Source: an uncultured Colwellia sp.
GTDB taxonomy: Bacteria > Pseudomonadota > Gammaproteobacteria > Enterobacterales > Alteromonadaceae
Direction: 5' to 3'
Length of the DNA stretch: 64,000 nt
Assembly (NCBI GenBank): GCA_913061475.1
Contig: CAJXUN010000024.1
Coordinates: 1-64,000, forward strand
The notes under the pieces were generated by a model, which worked only from the letters and a program-made list of their open reading frames with translations, ran no database searches and was not told the origin of the DNA. Positions 53,085-64,000 of the stretch are shown piece after piece. The number at the start of each line of letters is the position of its first letter. Position 1 is the stretch's first letter. Both the position numbers and the translations under genes were made by a program.

Positions 53085-53112
53085 AAAAAAGGCGCTTACT
53101 AGCGCCTTTTTT
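53085..53112. terminator. Bidirectional Rho-independent terminator
   Basis: aaaaaaggcgcttactagcgcctttttt. Confidence 0.9.
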
Positions 53113-53141
53113 ATTAATAACATAGTGATAACTTGGTTTAA

Positions 53142-55278
<2,137 letters not shown>

Positions 55279-55395
55279 TATTCATCCTTTTTATTTATAC
55301 AATGTGTCATTATTTTTAGTCTTTATTTTTTACACATCGTTATTTAATACATAGTTCTTTAAATAAGTTCTTTAAATGAATTTTTTTGATTTTTA

Positions 55396-56196
55396 TTAGT
55401 GCAATATCGTATCTGAAATTGAAATTTTATCTAGCTGGAGTTTTAATAGCTGTGCTGCTGGATCTTTAGGGCACTGTTCAACAAAGTATTGATAGTCATC
55501 ATAGGCAACTTTGAAGCAATCAAGCTGATGCAGTAAAAAGCCACGATCACGACGTTCAAACGGATCATTGGGATTTAATGCCAGTAGCATATCAACACAC
55601 TTTAAAGCGTTATCATAGGCTTGTTCACGTATAAAAGCGGCTTTAAGACTGGTGATATGTTCTAACACTAAACTTTCTTGCTTCATAATATCTAGCGTTA
55701 CTTCAAACGGATCGCCTGATATTTCATTCATCCGCACATCAAGCTCCTGCCAGTTTAACGATTCACCGCTAACGGGATCGAAAATAATAGCGTAATGCTC
55801 ATCACAGACAATTCTTAACATGGCTTTTTCAGGCACAAAAACGATATCAGCGCGACAATCACAGGCATTAGCCACATAAGCAATCAACACCGCCTTTAAG
55901 CTCGGAGAAATCAGTTTATGGGCTAACGCAGACGATAATTGATGTGAAATTACTGGCCAATTTTGCTGTTGTTTATCGATAAAGAGTTGATCAACAAACA
56001 AAGCATTAATTAAAACTTCAGCGCGCTCAACAGGCTCTTTAATTTCATCGGTTTCAGCTTGGCAATATGCCACCAAGTCATCCAACTCACTTTGGATATC
56101 GGTTGCTTTACCAAAAATATACTCTTCTACTAATAAAAAAGTGGGTAATAGTTCATTTTGTTCAGATTTAATTTCTGACAACAACAAATCGTTCAT
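55396..56196 (-). CDS. SirB1 family protein (transglutaminase-like/TPR)
   Basis: Position in hemA-prfA-prmC-sirB2 cluster; C-terminal TPR (YDNALKCVDMLLALNPNDPFERRDRGFLLHQL). Confidence 0.85.
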   Translation of the reverse strand: MNDLLLSEIKSEQNELLPTFLLVEEYIFGKATDIQSELDDLVAYCQAETDEIKEPVERAEVLINALFVDQLFIDKQQQNWPVISHQLSSALAHKLISPSLKAVLIAYVANACDCRADIVFVPEKAMLRIVCDEHYAIIFDPVSGESLNWQELDVRMNEISGDPFEVTLDIMKQESLVLEHITSLKAAFIREQAYDNALKCVDMLLALNPNDPFERRDRGFLLHQLDCFKVAYDDYQYFVEQCPKDPAAQLLKLQLDKISISDTILH

Positions 56197-56234
56197 GAAT
56201 ACTCAATTAATATTTAATACTTTACTTTAGCGAC

Positions 56235-56606
56235 TTACATGCCCGCTAAAAATACGGTTTCCTTGCTCATGGCGATACGAACAATTAACATTACCCATCC
56301 CATGGCACCTAAAAAACCAATAATTTGCATGGTACGGTTACGGGCTAATTTTAAGGTGTAATAACCGGTAAAAATATAGGCAACAACAGCAAATAACTTT
56401 TCAGCTAGCCATAATTGCTCAGCGGGATTTATCGCTAACTTAATCGATAAAACAATACCAAGGCCCAGCAATAAGGTATCGATAATATGTGGGGCAATTC
56501 TCAACCATTTCAATGTTAATTTTTCTGAATTAACTAAAGTTAAAGCAAAACGAAAAGTAAAAAGTAAAATACTGATCGCAGCAATGGTCATATGTAAGTG
56601 TTTCAT
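56235..56606 (-). CDS. SirB2 family membrane protein
   Basis: 123 aa, four TMs; LRIAPHIIDTLLLGLGIVLSIKLAINP. Confidence 0.85.
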   Translation of the reverse strand: MKHLHMTIAAISILLFTFRFALTLVNSEKLTLKWLRIAPHIIDTLLLGLGIVLSIKLAINPAEQLWLAEKLFAVVAYIFTGYYTLKLARNRTMQIIGFLGAMGWVMLIVRIAMSKETVFLAGM

Positions 56607-56646
56607 GGTGAACTCCGTTTAGTTATTATTATTTGTTATCGGTTAT

Positions 56647-57537
56647 TTATACTAAGTAACAAGCCCAAGTGACTCGATCGTTGTTGTTATAATCTTTTAT
56701 AGTTTGGATATTGCTATACGCTAAATCTGCTAAAATAGTTTGTACAGCATGACTTTGTTCAAAACCATGCTCAATATACAAAAAACCACCAGAATTTAAA
56801 AAGCTAAGCGCATGGCGAGCAATTATTTTGATATCCGCTAGGCCATTATCAGATGCGACTAGTGCCGTTTTCGGTTCAAATTTAACATCACCTTCGTTTA
56901 GGTGGTGATCCTTTTCATCAATATACGGCGGATTGCTAACGATAACATCAAAGCGCTTATCTTTAACAATGTTACTAAACCAATCACTTTGATAAATATT
57001 TACCTGTGCGAGATTTAAGTTAAGCCCATTGCGCTTGGCAAGCGCTACCGCATCATCGCTATAGTCAACGGCGTCTATTTGCCATTGTGGTCTTTCTGAT
57101 GCTAACGCTAACGCTATGGCGCCAGTGCCAGTGCCCAAATCTAAACAACTCAATTCAACACCTTGATGATGATTTAATACTTGTTCGACGAGTATTTCGG
57201 TATCTGGACGTGGAATTAATGTCGCGGGTGAAACCTGTAAAGACAAAGACCAGAATTCACGTGTTTGAACAATGTAGGCAATAGGTTCGCCCTGAACTCT
57301 ACGTTGTATTAAAGCGGAAAACTGCTCGGTTTCACTCTCATTTAACTTATGCTCTGGCCAGGTTAATAAAAAGCTTCGCGGTTTGTTCAACACAAAACAA
57401 ATTAAAATCTCGGTGTCTAATTTAGCACTATCTGAATAAGGCAACAAAAGTTGTTGGCCAAAAGTAACTAATTTGGCCACTGCCATCGATGATAACTGCT
57501 CAATTGATGGCAGTGGTTTTATAACAAAATCAGACAC
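56647..57537 (-). CDS. prmC: Release factor glutamine methyltransferase
   Basis: DLGTGTGAIALALASERP, VSNPPYI. Confidence 0.95.
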   Translation of the reverse strand: MSDFVIKPLPSIEQLSSMAVAKLVTFGQQLLLPYSDSAKLDTEILICFVLNKPRSFLLTWPEHKLNESETEQFSALIQRRVQGEPIAYIVQTREFWSLSLQVSPATLIPRPDTEILVEQVLNHHQGVELSCLDLGTGTGAIALALASERPQWQIDAVDYSDDAVALAKRNGLNLNLAQVNIYQSDWFSNIVKDKRFDVIVSNPPYIDEKDHHLNEGDVKFEPKTALVASDNGLADIKIIARHALSFLNSGGFLYIEHGFEQSHAVQTILADLAYSNIQTIKDYNNNDRVTWACYLV

Positions 57538-58625
57538 TAGTTTTGCTCAGCTAACTCTGCTAACAAATCAGCCTGACTTTCTTGCATAATAGGTTCGAGA
57601 ACTAAGTGTAAATTACCTTCCATGATTTCGTTTAAACGATATAACGTCAGGTTTATACGATGATCACTCATGCGACCTTGCGGGAAATTATAGGTACGAA
57701 TACGTTCAGAACGATCGCCACTCGCCACGAGATTACGACGAGAGGATTCCTCCGCACTGCGACGTTTTTCGTCTTCAGCTTGTTGTAAGCGTGCTTGCAA
57801 TACTGACATCGCCTGGGCACGGTTTTTATGTTGCGAGCGCTGATCTTGACACTCAACCACGACACCTGACGGAATGTGAGTAATACGAATAGCTGAATCG
57901 GTTTTGTTAACATGTTGTCCACCAGCACCAGAAGCGCGGAAGGTATCAACTTTTAAATCAGCTTTATTGATTTCAATAGCCTGTGATTCAGGAATTTCAG
58001 GCATCACCACCACAGTACAAGCCGACGTATGCACACGCCCCTGTGATTCTGTTTCAGGAACACGTTGTACTCGGTGACCGCCAGACTCATATTTCATTTG
58101 GCCGTAAACACCAACACCATTGACTTTAGCTACAATTTCTTTAAAACCGCCCTGCTCACTTTCGTTAGAGTTCATTAACTCTATCTTCCAACCTTGTTTT
58201 TCAGCATAACGGCTGTACATACGGAATAAATCACCAGCAAAGATTGCGGCTTCATCACCGCCAGCACCGGCACGAATTTCAACGAAACAATTATTATCGT
58301 CTTTTGGGTCACGAGGCAATAACAAAATTTGCAACTCGCCGGTCATGTTCTCAACAGCTTTCTTAGCCGTTTTAAATTCTTCTTGCGCCATTTCGCGCAT
58401 ATCAGGATCATCATCCTTAAGCATTTCTTCAGCCGCTGCAAAATCGTTTTCAGCTTCTTGATAAGCATGAAAAGCAGAAGTCACCACTTCTAATTGTGAA
58501 AATTCTTTAGATAATGCTTGGAATTTTTCTTGATTCGAAATAGTTTCCGGATCAGACAATAACGCTTGTACTTCTTCAAAGCGTTCGACAAGTATCTCGA
58601 GTTTTTGGTAAACAGATTTATTCAT
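57537..58625 (-). CDS. prfA: Peptide chain release factor 1
   Basis: [31 protein letters not shown] codon-recognition motif ([15 protein letters not shown]). Confidence 0.97.
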   Translation of the reverse strand: MNKSVYQKLEILVERFEEVQALLSDPETISNQEKFQALSKEFSQLEVVTSAFHAYQEAENDFAAAEEMLKDDDPDMREMAQEEFKTAKKAVENMTGELQILLLPRDPKDDNNCFVEIRAGAGGDEAAIFAGDLFRMYSRYAEKQGWKIELMNSNESEQGGFKEIVAKVNGVGVYGQMKYESGGHRVQRVPETESQGRVHTSACTVVVMPEIPESQAIEINKADLKVDTFRASGAGGQHVNKTDSAIRITHIPSGVVVECQDQRSQHKNRAQAMSVLQARLQQAEDEKRRSAEESSRRNLVASGDRSERIRTYNFPQGRMSDHRINLTLYRLNEIMEGNLHLVLEPIMQESQADLLAELAEQN

Positions 58626-58866
58626 TAAATGATCTTATATAGTCAATAATTGATGAATTACCCGCGCATTATATTCGACTAAGCGGATAATTAGCAGTAG
58701 TTTATAGCAAATGGAATAAATAATTACTTAGAGAGCGCGAAGTAAGCGCTAGAAAATTAGCGATTTATCATAGTAGATTGATGCTAAGCAGCTAGATCGA
58801 AGCAATTGATGTTGCGTAAGCAAGTATTTAAGCTTTCATTGCTAAAAGTATTGCTATTGGAGAAAG

Positions 58867-60135
58867 CTATTCTTGATGGTCAATATCGAATATATCACGC
58901 AAATACACCAGGCGATCTAACTTACCACCTTGTGCCGCTGATTGAATGGCACTGGTAGGTGCATGCATAAATTTATTGGTCAATTTAGTAGCAAGCTCTG
59001 CCACAACCGCTTCAGGATTTTTATTTGCCGCTAATTGCTGCATGGCTTTTTCCAGTAACTGATCACGATTGTCTAAACACTGTTTACGATACGAAATCAC
59101 CGTGTCCTGAGTATTTAAACCTCGTAGCCATGACATAAAACTAGATGATTGTTCAGAAACAATGCCTTCGGCTATTACCGCTTCTTTACGACGATTATCT
59201 AAGTTTTTTGCAATAATGCTTTGCAAATCATCAACGGTGTAGAGAAATACATCTTCCAGATCTGAAACTTGCTCTTCAATATCACGTGGAACCGCCAAAT
59301 CAACCATAAACATCGGGCGATGTTTTCTTTTTGTTAAGGCTTTTTCCACCATGCCCTTACCGATAATTGGCAAGGTACTAGCAGTAGAACTGATCACGAT
59401 ATCGGCACTGGCCATCATATCCGGAATTTGCGCTAGGGTGATAACATCAGCGCCAAATTGCTTAGCCATATTTTCAGCACGACTTATTGTTCGGTTAGCC
59501 ACAGTAATATGGCCGACATTATTCTCGTATAAATGTTTAGCCACTAACTCTATGGTTTCACCAGCGCCAACAAGCAGCACGCGAGCTTTATCTAAACTGG
59601 CAAAAATATGTTTAGCAAGATTAACGGCGGCAAAAGCAACAGAAACCGCGCTAGCACCAATTTCAGTATCAGTACGAACTTGCTTTGCTACGCCAAAAGT
59701 GCGCTGAAAAAGTCGATCCATTACTAAGGCCATAGAACCAGCAGCTTTAGCTTGGTTATAGGCTTGTTTCATTTGCCCTAAAATTTGTGGTTCGCCTAAT
59801 ACCAGTGAATCTAAACCACAAGCAACACGCATCATGTGATTAACTGCTTGTTGGTCTTGATGCCAATATAAACTCGGGGTAATAATTGATGCGGGTACAT
59901 TATGGTGTTGCTCTAACCAGCGTACTAAGCGCTCTTGGGTTATTGCGACATCGCCATCTTGTACTAGATATAATTCGGTTCGATTACAGGTAGATAAAAT
60001 AGCAGCTTCTTTACAATCAACAGAATCTAGTAATTCTTGCAATGCCACACTCAAGTTATCAGGGTTAAATGATATTTTTTCCCTAACAGCAACCGGTGCG
60101 GTTTTATGATTGATACCTACTGCAACTATCGACAT
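58867..60135 (-). CDS. hemA: Glutamyl-tRNA reductase
   Basis: VAVGINHKTAPVAVREKISF, LSTCNRTELYLV; ORF starts TTG 60153, ATG 60135 preferred. Confidence 0.96.
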   Translation of the reverse strand: MSIVAVGINHKTAPVAVREKISFNPDNLSVALQELLDSVDCKEAAILSTCNRTELYLVQDGDVAITQERLVRWLEQHHNVPASIITPSLYWHQDQQAVNHMMRVACGLDSLVLGEPQILGQMKQAYNQAKAAGSMALVMDRLFQRTFGVAKQVRTDTEIGASAVSVAFAAVNLAKHIFASLDKARVLLVGAGETIELVAKHLYENNVGHITVANRTISRAENMAKQFGADVITLAQIPDMMASADIVISSTASTLPIIGKGMVEKALTKRKHRPMFMVDLAVPRDIEEQVSDLEDVFLYTVDDLQSIIAKNLDNRRKEAVIAEGIVSEQSSSFMSWLRGLNTQDTVISYRKQCLDNRDQLLEKAMQQLAANKNPEAVVAELATKLTNKFMHAPTSAIQSAAQGGKLDRLVYLRDIFDIDHQE

Positions 60136-60413
60136 ACGAATATATGAGTCCAAAAAATTTTAATGGCAGGTAAAATCTGCTGCGAATAATGAATCATCTA
60201 AAGGCTAATGATACGCGAGTAATGATTAATTGACCTTATTATCCGTCAGACATTGAAAAAAACCTATGATCTGTGACAAAAAATCGCGATAATTTTACGA
60301 AAGTTCAGATTAAATTGAAAGCATGTAATGAATGATTGACCATAAGTTTTCATTATTTGATATTATTTTTATTTATGAAGCTAAATTTTCTAATTCAGTT
60401 ACCCAGGAATATA

Positions 60414-61028
60414 ATGTATAGCAAGCGCCCCATTATTTTATTTTTTGTCGTTATATTAGCTGCTTGTAGTAGCATCAACGACAGGCCGGTAGCAGAGCTA
60501 AAAGCACAACAAAGTGTTGATAGCCGCAATAAACAATTAACCCAGCTTAACCATTGGACCATCGCGGGAAAAATAGCCTTCATCAATAACCAAGAACGAC
60601 AAAGTGCGACGCTGCACTGGCAAAAAAATGACAGTGAAAAAACAGAGTCATTAAATTTATCAACAGTGTTCGGTATTAAAGTACTCGAACTTACCCAACA
60701 GCAAGACAACTTTACCTTGGAAGTTGATGGTGAGCATTACAAAACGCAAGATTTAGACTATTTAATATATTCGCTAACAGGTCTGAATTTGCCGACACGA
60801 GCGATGAGCCATTGGCTAAAAGGCGTCGCCTTTTTACCGACAGATAAAATTACTTACCATAAAACCACGCAATTGCCAGAGACTTTAATTAGCAGCTATA
60901 ACAATAAAAAATGGCAAATAAAATACAGTAAATATCACCATATTGATCGATATCAGTTAGCGAAACAGTTGACCATAACTCAAGGCGATTTACGGATAAA
61001 AATTGTCATTCATTCATGGAAAGTTTAA
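60414..61028 (+). CDS. lolB: Outer membrane lipoprotein LolB
   Basis: MYSKRPIILFFVVILAACSS lipobox; WTIAGKIAFINNQERQSATLHWQ; between hemA and ispE. Confidence 0.88.
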   Translation: MYSKRPIILFFVVILAACSSINDRPVAELKAQQSVDSRNKQLTQLNHWTIAGKIAFINNQERQSATLHWQKNDSEKTESLNLSTVFGIKVLELTQQQDNFTLEVDGEHYKTQDLDYLIYSLTGLNLPTRAMSHWLKGVAFLPTDKITYHKTTQLPETLISSYNNKKWQIKYSKYHHIDRYQLAKQLTITQGDLRIKIVIHSWKV

Positions 61029-61038
61029 CGAGGTCGTT

Positions 61039-61899
61039 TTGAACAACAAGCCATTTTTATCATTTCCTTCACCAGCAAAGCTGAATTTATTTTTGCATAT
61101 TGTTGGCAGAATGGACAACGGTTACCACCAGCTAGAAACCGTTTTTCAGTTTCTTGATTATCATGACACGATAGAATTAAAAGCTACCGAAAATAAAGCG
61201 ATAAAGCTATTAACACCGATCCCCGGCGTAGCTAATGACGACAATTTAATCGTCAAAGCGGCATTATTATTACAAAGCACTAGCCAGTGTCAGCAAGGCG
61301 CTGAAATTAAGCTAAAAAAAGTCCTCCCCATGGGCGGAGGATTAGGTGGTGGCTCATCAAATGCAGCGACAATATTATTAGCACTCAATGCACTTTGGCA
61401 AACCCAACTGACCATCGAGCAACTTGCTGAAATCGGCCTAAAGCTAGGTGCTGATGTGCCTATTTTTGTCCACGGTTTTGCCGCATTTGCTCAAGGTATT
61501 GGTGAACAACTCACACCAGCCTTACCAAAAACTTATTGGTATTTAGTTTCTAAACCAAATTGCAGTATTTCGACACAAAGTGTTTTCACCGCGCCAGATT
61601 TAACCCGCGATACACCGGCTATACGCTACAGCGACGCCGACGTCGAAAATTATCATAATGATTGCCAAACTTGGGTAATAAAACACTACCCTGAGGTTGC
61701 CAAACTACTGGCTTGGTTGGTAGAATACGCGCCGTCCCAAATGACAGGAACTGGTGCGTGTGTGTTTTCACGTTTTAGCTCTAAAAAAGACGCGTGCTAT
61801 GTACAATCTTTACTACCAAACGGTATAGAGTCATTCGTAGCCAAAGGACTAAATCAATCGCCCTTACATGCTGCAATTGCAGCGGTAAACGACAATTAA
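61039..61899 (+). CDS. ispE: 4-diphosphocytidyl-2-C-methyl-D-erythritol kinase
   Basis: SPAKLNLFLHIVGRMDNGYHQLETVFQFLD, PMGGGLGGGSSNAA; TTG start at 61039 inferred from family-typical N-terminus and upstream AGG. Confidence 0.93.
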   Translation: MNNKPFLSFPSPAKLNLFLHIVGRMDNGYHQLETVFQFLDYHDTIELKATENKAIKLLTPIPGVANDDNLIVKAALLLQSTSQCQQGAEIKLKKVLPMGGGLGGGSSNAATILLALNALWQTQLTIEQLAEIGLKLGADVPIFVHGFAAFAQGIGEQLTPALPKTYWYLVSKPNCSISTQSVFTAPDLTRDTPAIRYSDADVENYHNDCQTWVIKHYPEVAKLLAWLVEYAPSQMTGTGACVFSRFSSKKDACYVQSLLPNGIESFVAKGLNQSPLHAAIAAVNDN

Positions 61900-62023
61900 G
61901 TTCGGATATAATTTCATATATTTGCCATTAAAACTGGCAAAATTAAAATAATTTGCTGATATTTAACCTACCGTTTTATTCAGTATCGTAATTTAAATGT
62001 CAAAAGTTTCTGAGGAACTGACA

Positions 62024-62971
62024 GTGCCTGACATGAAGATTTTTGCGGGTAACGCCACCCCTGAACTGGCCAAACAAATTGCTAATCGCTTATACATCAC
62101 CTTGGGTGAAGCCAAGATCGGTAGTTTTAGTGATGGTGAAATTAGTGTTGAAATCACTGAAAACGTTCGTGGTGCGGATGTTTTTATTATTCAATCAACA
62201 TGTGCCCCTACCAACGATAATTTAATGGAACTAATCGTGATGATTGATGCGCTACGTCGTGCATCAGCCGGACGTATTACTGCCGTCATGCCTTATTTTG
62301 GTTATGCTCGTCAAGACCGTCGTGTACGCAGTGCTCGTGTACCTATTACCGCTAAAGTTGTTGCTGACTTCTTATCAAGTGTTGGTGTTGACCGTGTTTT
62401 AACGGTTGATTTACATGCAGAACAAATTCAAGGCTTTTTTGATGTACCAGTTGATAACGTATTTGGCACGCCTATTTTGTTAGAAGATATGCTAGAGCGA
62501 AATATCGAAAACCCTGTGGTTGTTTCTCCTGATATTGGTGGTGTTGTGCGTGCTCGTGCAGTGGCAAAATTATTAGATGATGCAGACCTTGCGATTATCG
62601 ATAAACGTCGTCCTAAAGCAAACGTTGCTCAAGTGATGCATATTATTGGTGATGTTAAAGGTCGTGACTGTTTCATCGTTGATGACATGATTGATACCGG
62701 TGGCACGCTTGCAAAAGCAGCTGAAGCATTAAAAGAACATGGTGCTAAACGCGTATTTGCTTATGCTACTCATCCGGTACTTTCAGGCAACGCTGCAGAA
62801 AACTTGAAAAATTCAGTGATTGATGAAGTGGTAGTGACTGATTCAATTCCACTATCAGATGAAATTAAAGCCCTTGGCAAAGTTCGTCAACTTACGCTAA
62901 GTGGCATGTTGTCAGAAGCTATTCGTCGTGTTTGTAACGAAGAATCTATTTCTGCGATGTTTGATGCTTAA
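62024..62971 (+). CDS. prs: Ribose-phosphate pyrophosphokinase
   Basis: [52 protein letters not shown] 62024 with GAGG upstream preferred over ATG 61997. Confidence 0.95.
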   Translation: MPDMKIFAGNATPELAKQIANRLYITLGEAKIGSFSDGEISVEITENVRGADVFIIQSTCAPTNDNLMELIVMIDALRRASAGRITAVMPYFGYARQDRRVRSARVPITAKVVADFLSSVGVDRVLTVDLHAEQIQGFFDVPVDNVFGTPILLEDMLERNIENPVVVSPDIGGVVRARAVAKLLDDADLAIIDKRRPKANVAQVMHIIGDVKGRDCFIVDDMIDTGGTLAKAAEALKEHGAKRVFAYATHPVLSGNAAENLKNSVIDEVVVTDSIPLSDEIKALGKVRQLTLSGMLSEAIRRVCNEESISAMFDA

Positions 62972-63000
62972 TCAAATATAGTAAATTTCTGAATAACATG

Positions 63001-63026
63001 AAAAAAGCACCTTAGGGTGCTTTTTT
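63001..63026 (+). terminator. Rho-independent terminator downstream of prs
   Basis: aaaaaagcaccttagggtgctttttt. Confidence 0.9.
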
Positions 63027-63631
63027 ATTATCCGCATATTGGGCCAAGGTTATTATCATACAGGCAATAACATCATAATGACCCGAGCAGGAATAGTGTG
63101 TAATAGACACAATAAAAATTTGATTTCATTACTTAATAAATCAATGCAGTTCTCAGATGTCCTAGTGCGTGGTTAGACACACTGCAAAGCTAACAAATAA
63201 ACTTCTAATTTAGGGACGTATTTTAATTTTTTCGACAAATAAAATAGAGTAGTGCCCGCTGGACCAAAAATATAAAATTGTTGAGTAACTGATCGAAATG
63301 AACCTAGAGCTAAAATTTTTTTAAACCAGTAAAAAGAAATTAACTCATATAAAATAACAAAATAGATAATTAAATCAAATCAATAGCGCTTATTACAAAT
63401 TGCCGTGCAAAACTTTTACAAATAAATGAGCAAACTTCCAGAATGCTTTCAAGGTGAAATCAACAGAAAGGCTAAACTTTGTACTCGGGTTAGCAATAGT
63501 ATTGGATATCCATTAGTGAGAGTGTTATCATGCCGCGCCTTTTTTAGCTAATTTATCGCATTAAAAAAGGAACAGGTTGTTTTTGGTCGCAAAAAACAAC
63601 GACTTTTAATTATTAAATAATGGATATTACC

Positions 63632-64000
63632 ATGACTGATTTATTTACATTGGATGCTGAAGTACGTACAGATTTAGGGAAAGGTGCGAGCCGCCGCCTA
63701 CGTCACGCGAACAAAGTTCCAGCAATTATATACGGTGAAGGCCAAGAGCCTATTTCTTTAACGTTAGAGCATAAAAATGTTTTTCGTGCACAACAAGAAG
63801 AAGCGTTTTACTCTCACGTTTTAACAATTAATGTTGACGGCAAGCCTGTTGAATGTCTTTTAAAAGACATGCAACGTCACCCGTTCAAGCAAGTTGTAAT
63901 GCATTTAGATTTTTTACGTATCAATGCTAAAAATGCTGTTCAAGTTAATGCGCCAATTCATTTCCTTAATGAAGATGAAGCAGAAAAACTTGGTGGCACA
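63632..64000 (+). CDS. rplY: 50S ribosomal protein L25 (CTC-type), truncated by window end
   Basis: Translation [40 protein letters not shown]...; open to end of window, hence absent from the ORF track; in-frame alternative ATG at 63620. Confidence 0.9.
   Translation, partial: MTDLFTLDAEVRTDLGKGASRRLRHANKVPAIIYGEGQEPISLTLEHKNVFRAQQEEAFYSHVLTINVDGKPVECLLKDMQRHPFKQVVMHLDFLRINAKNAVQVNAPIHFLNEDEAEKLGGT

Overview
AT-rich gammaproteobacterial chromosome segment. Gene content and synteny suggest Alteromonadales, probably Colwelliaceae; this is inferred from protein families, not tested. Most of the window is housekeeping: prfC, argS, tatD-like, smp-like/serB/radA, metA-metH, rmuC, class I fumarase, pabB, sdaA, cysB, topA, a ureohydrolase, kdsA, hemA-prfA-prmC-sirB2-sirB1, lolB-ispE-prs and the 5' end of an L25 gene. 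The main accessory region is ~17.0-21.5 kb. It holds about eight small, co-oriented (minus-strand), mostly unrelated genes: SUKH/SMI1, DUF6868-like, SAM methyltransferase, DUF4019-like, cupin, small membrane protein, Rid-family lipoprotein and CPBP protease. They are separated by attC-like recombination sites. In at least two cassettes the two ends match the way integron cassettes should (GTTAGGTGC.../...GCACCTAAC; GTTATAT.../...ATATAAC). No integrase gene is in the window, so this looks like a CALIN (attC cluster lacking an integrase) or the distal part of a chromosomal integron. Other points of interest: a palindrome-centred repeat family (4.8 kb and ~23.5-23.9 kb), a tandem MetJ operator upstream of metA, a bacterial voltage-gated channel with a Cav-like pore motif, an Ig-like lipoprotein with EF-hand-like loops, and a DUF819 gene inserted in the normally contiguous hemA...kdsA cluster. 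No rRNA, tRNA, CRISPR, prophage or transposase gene was recognised.
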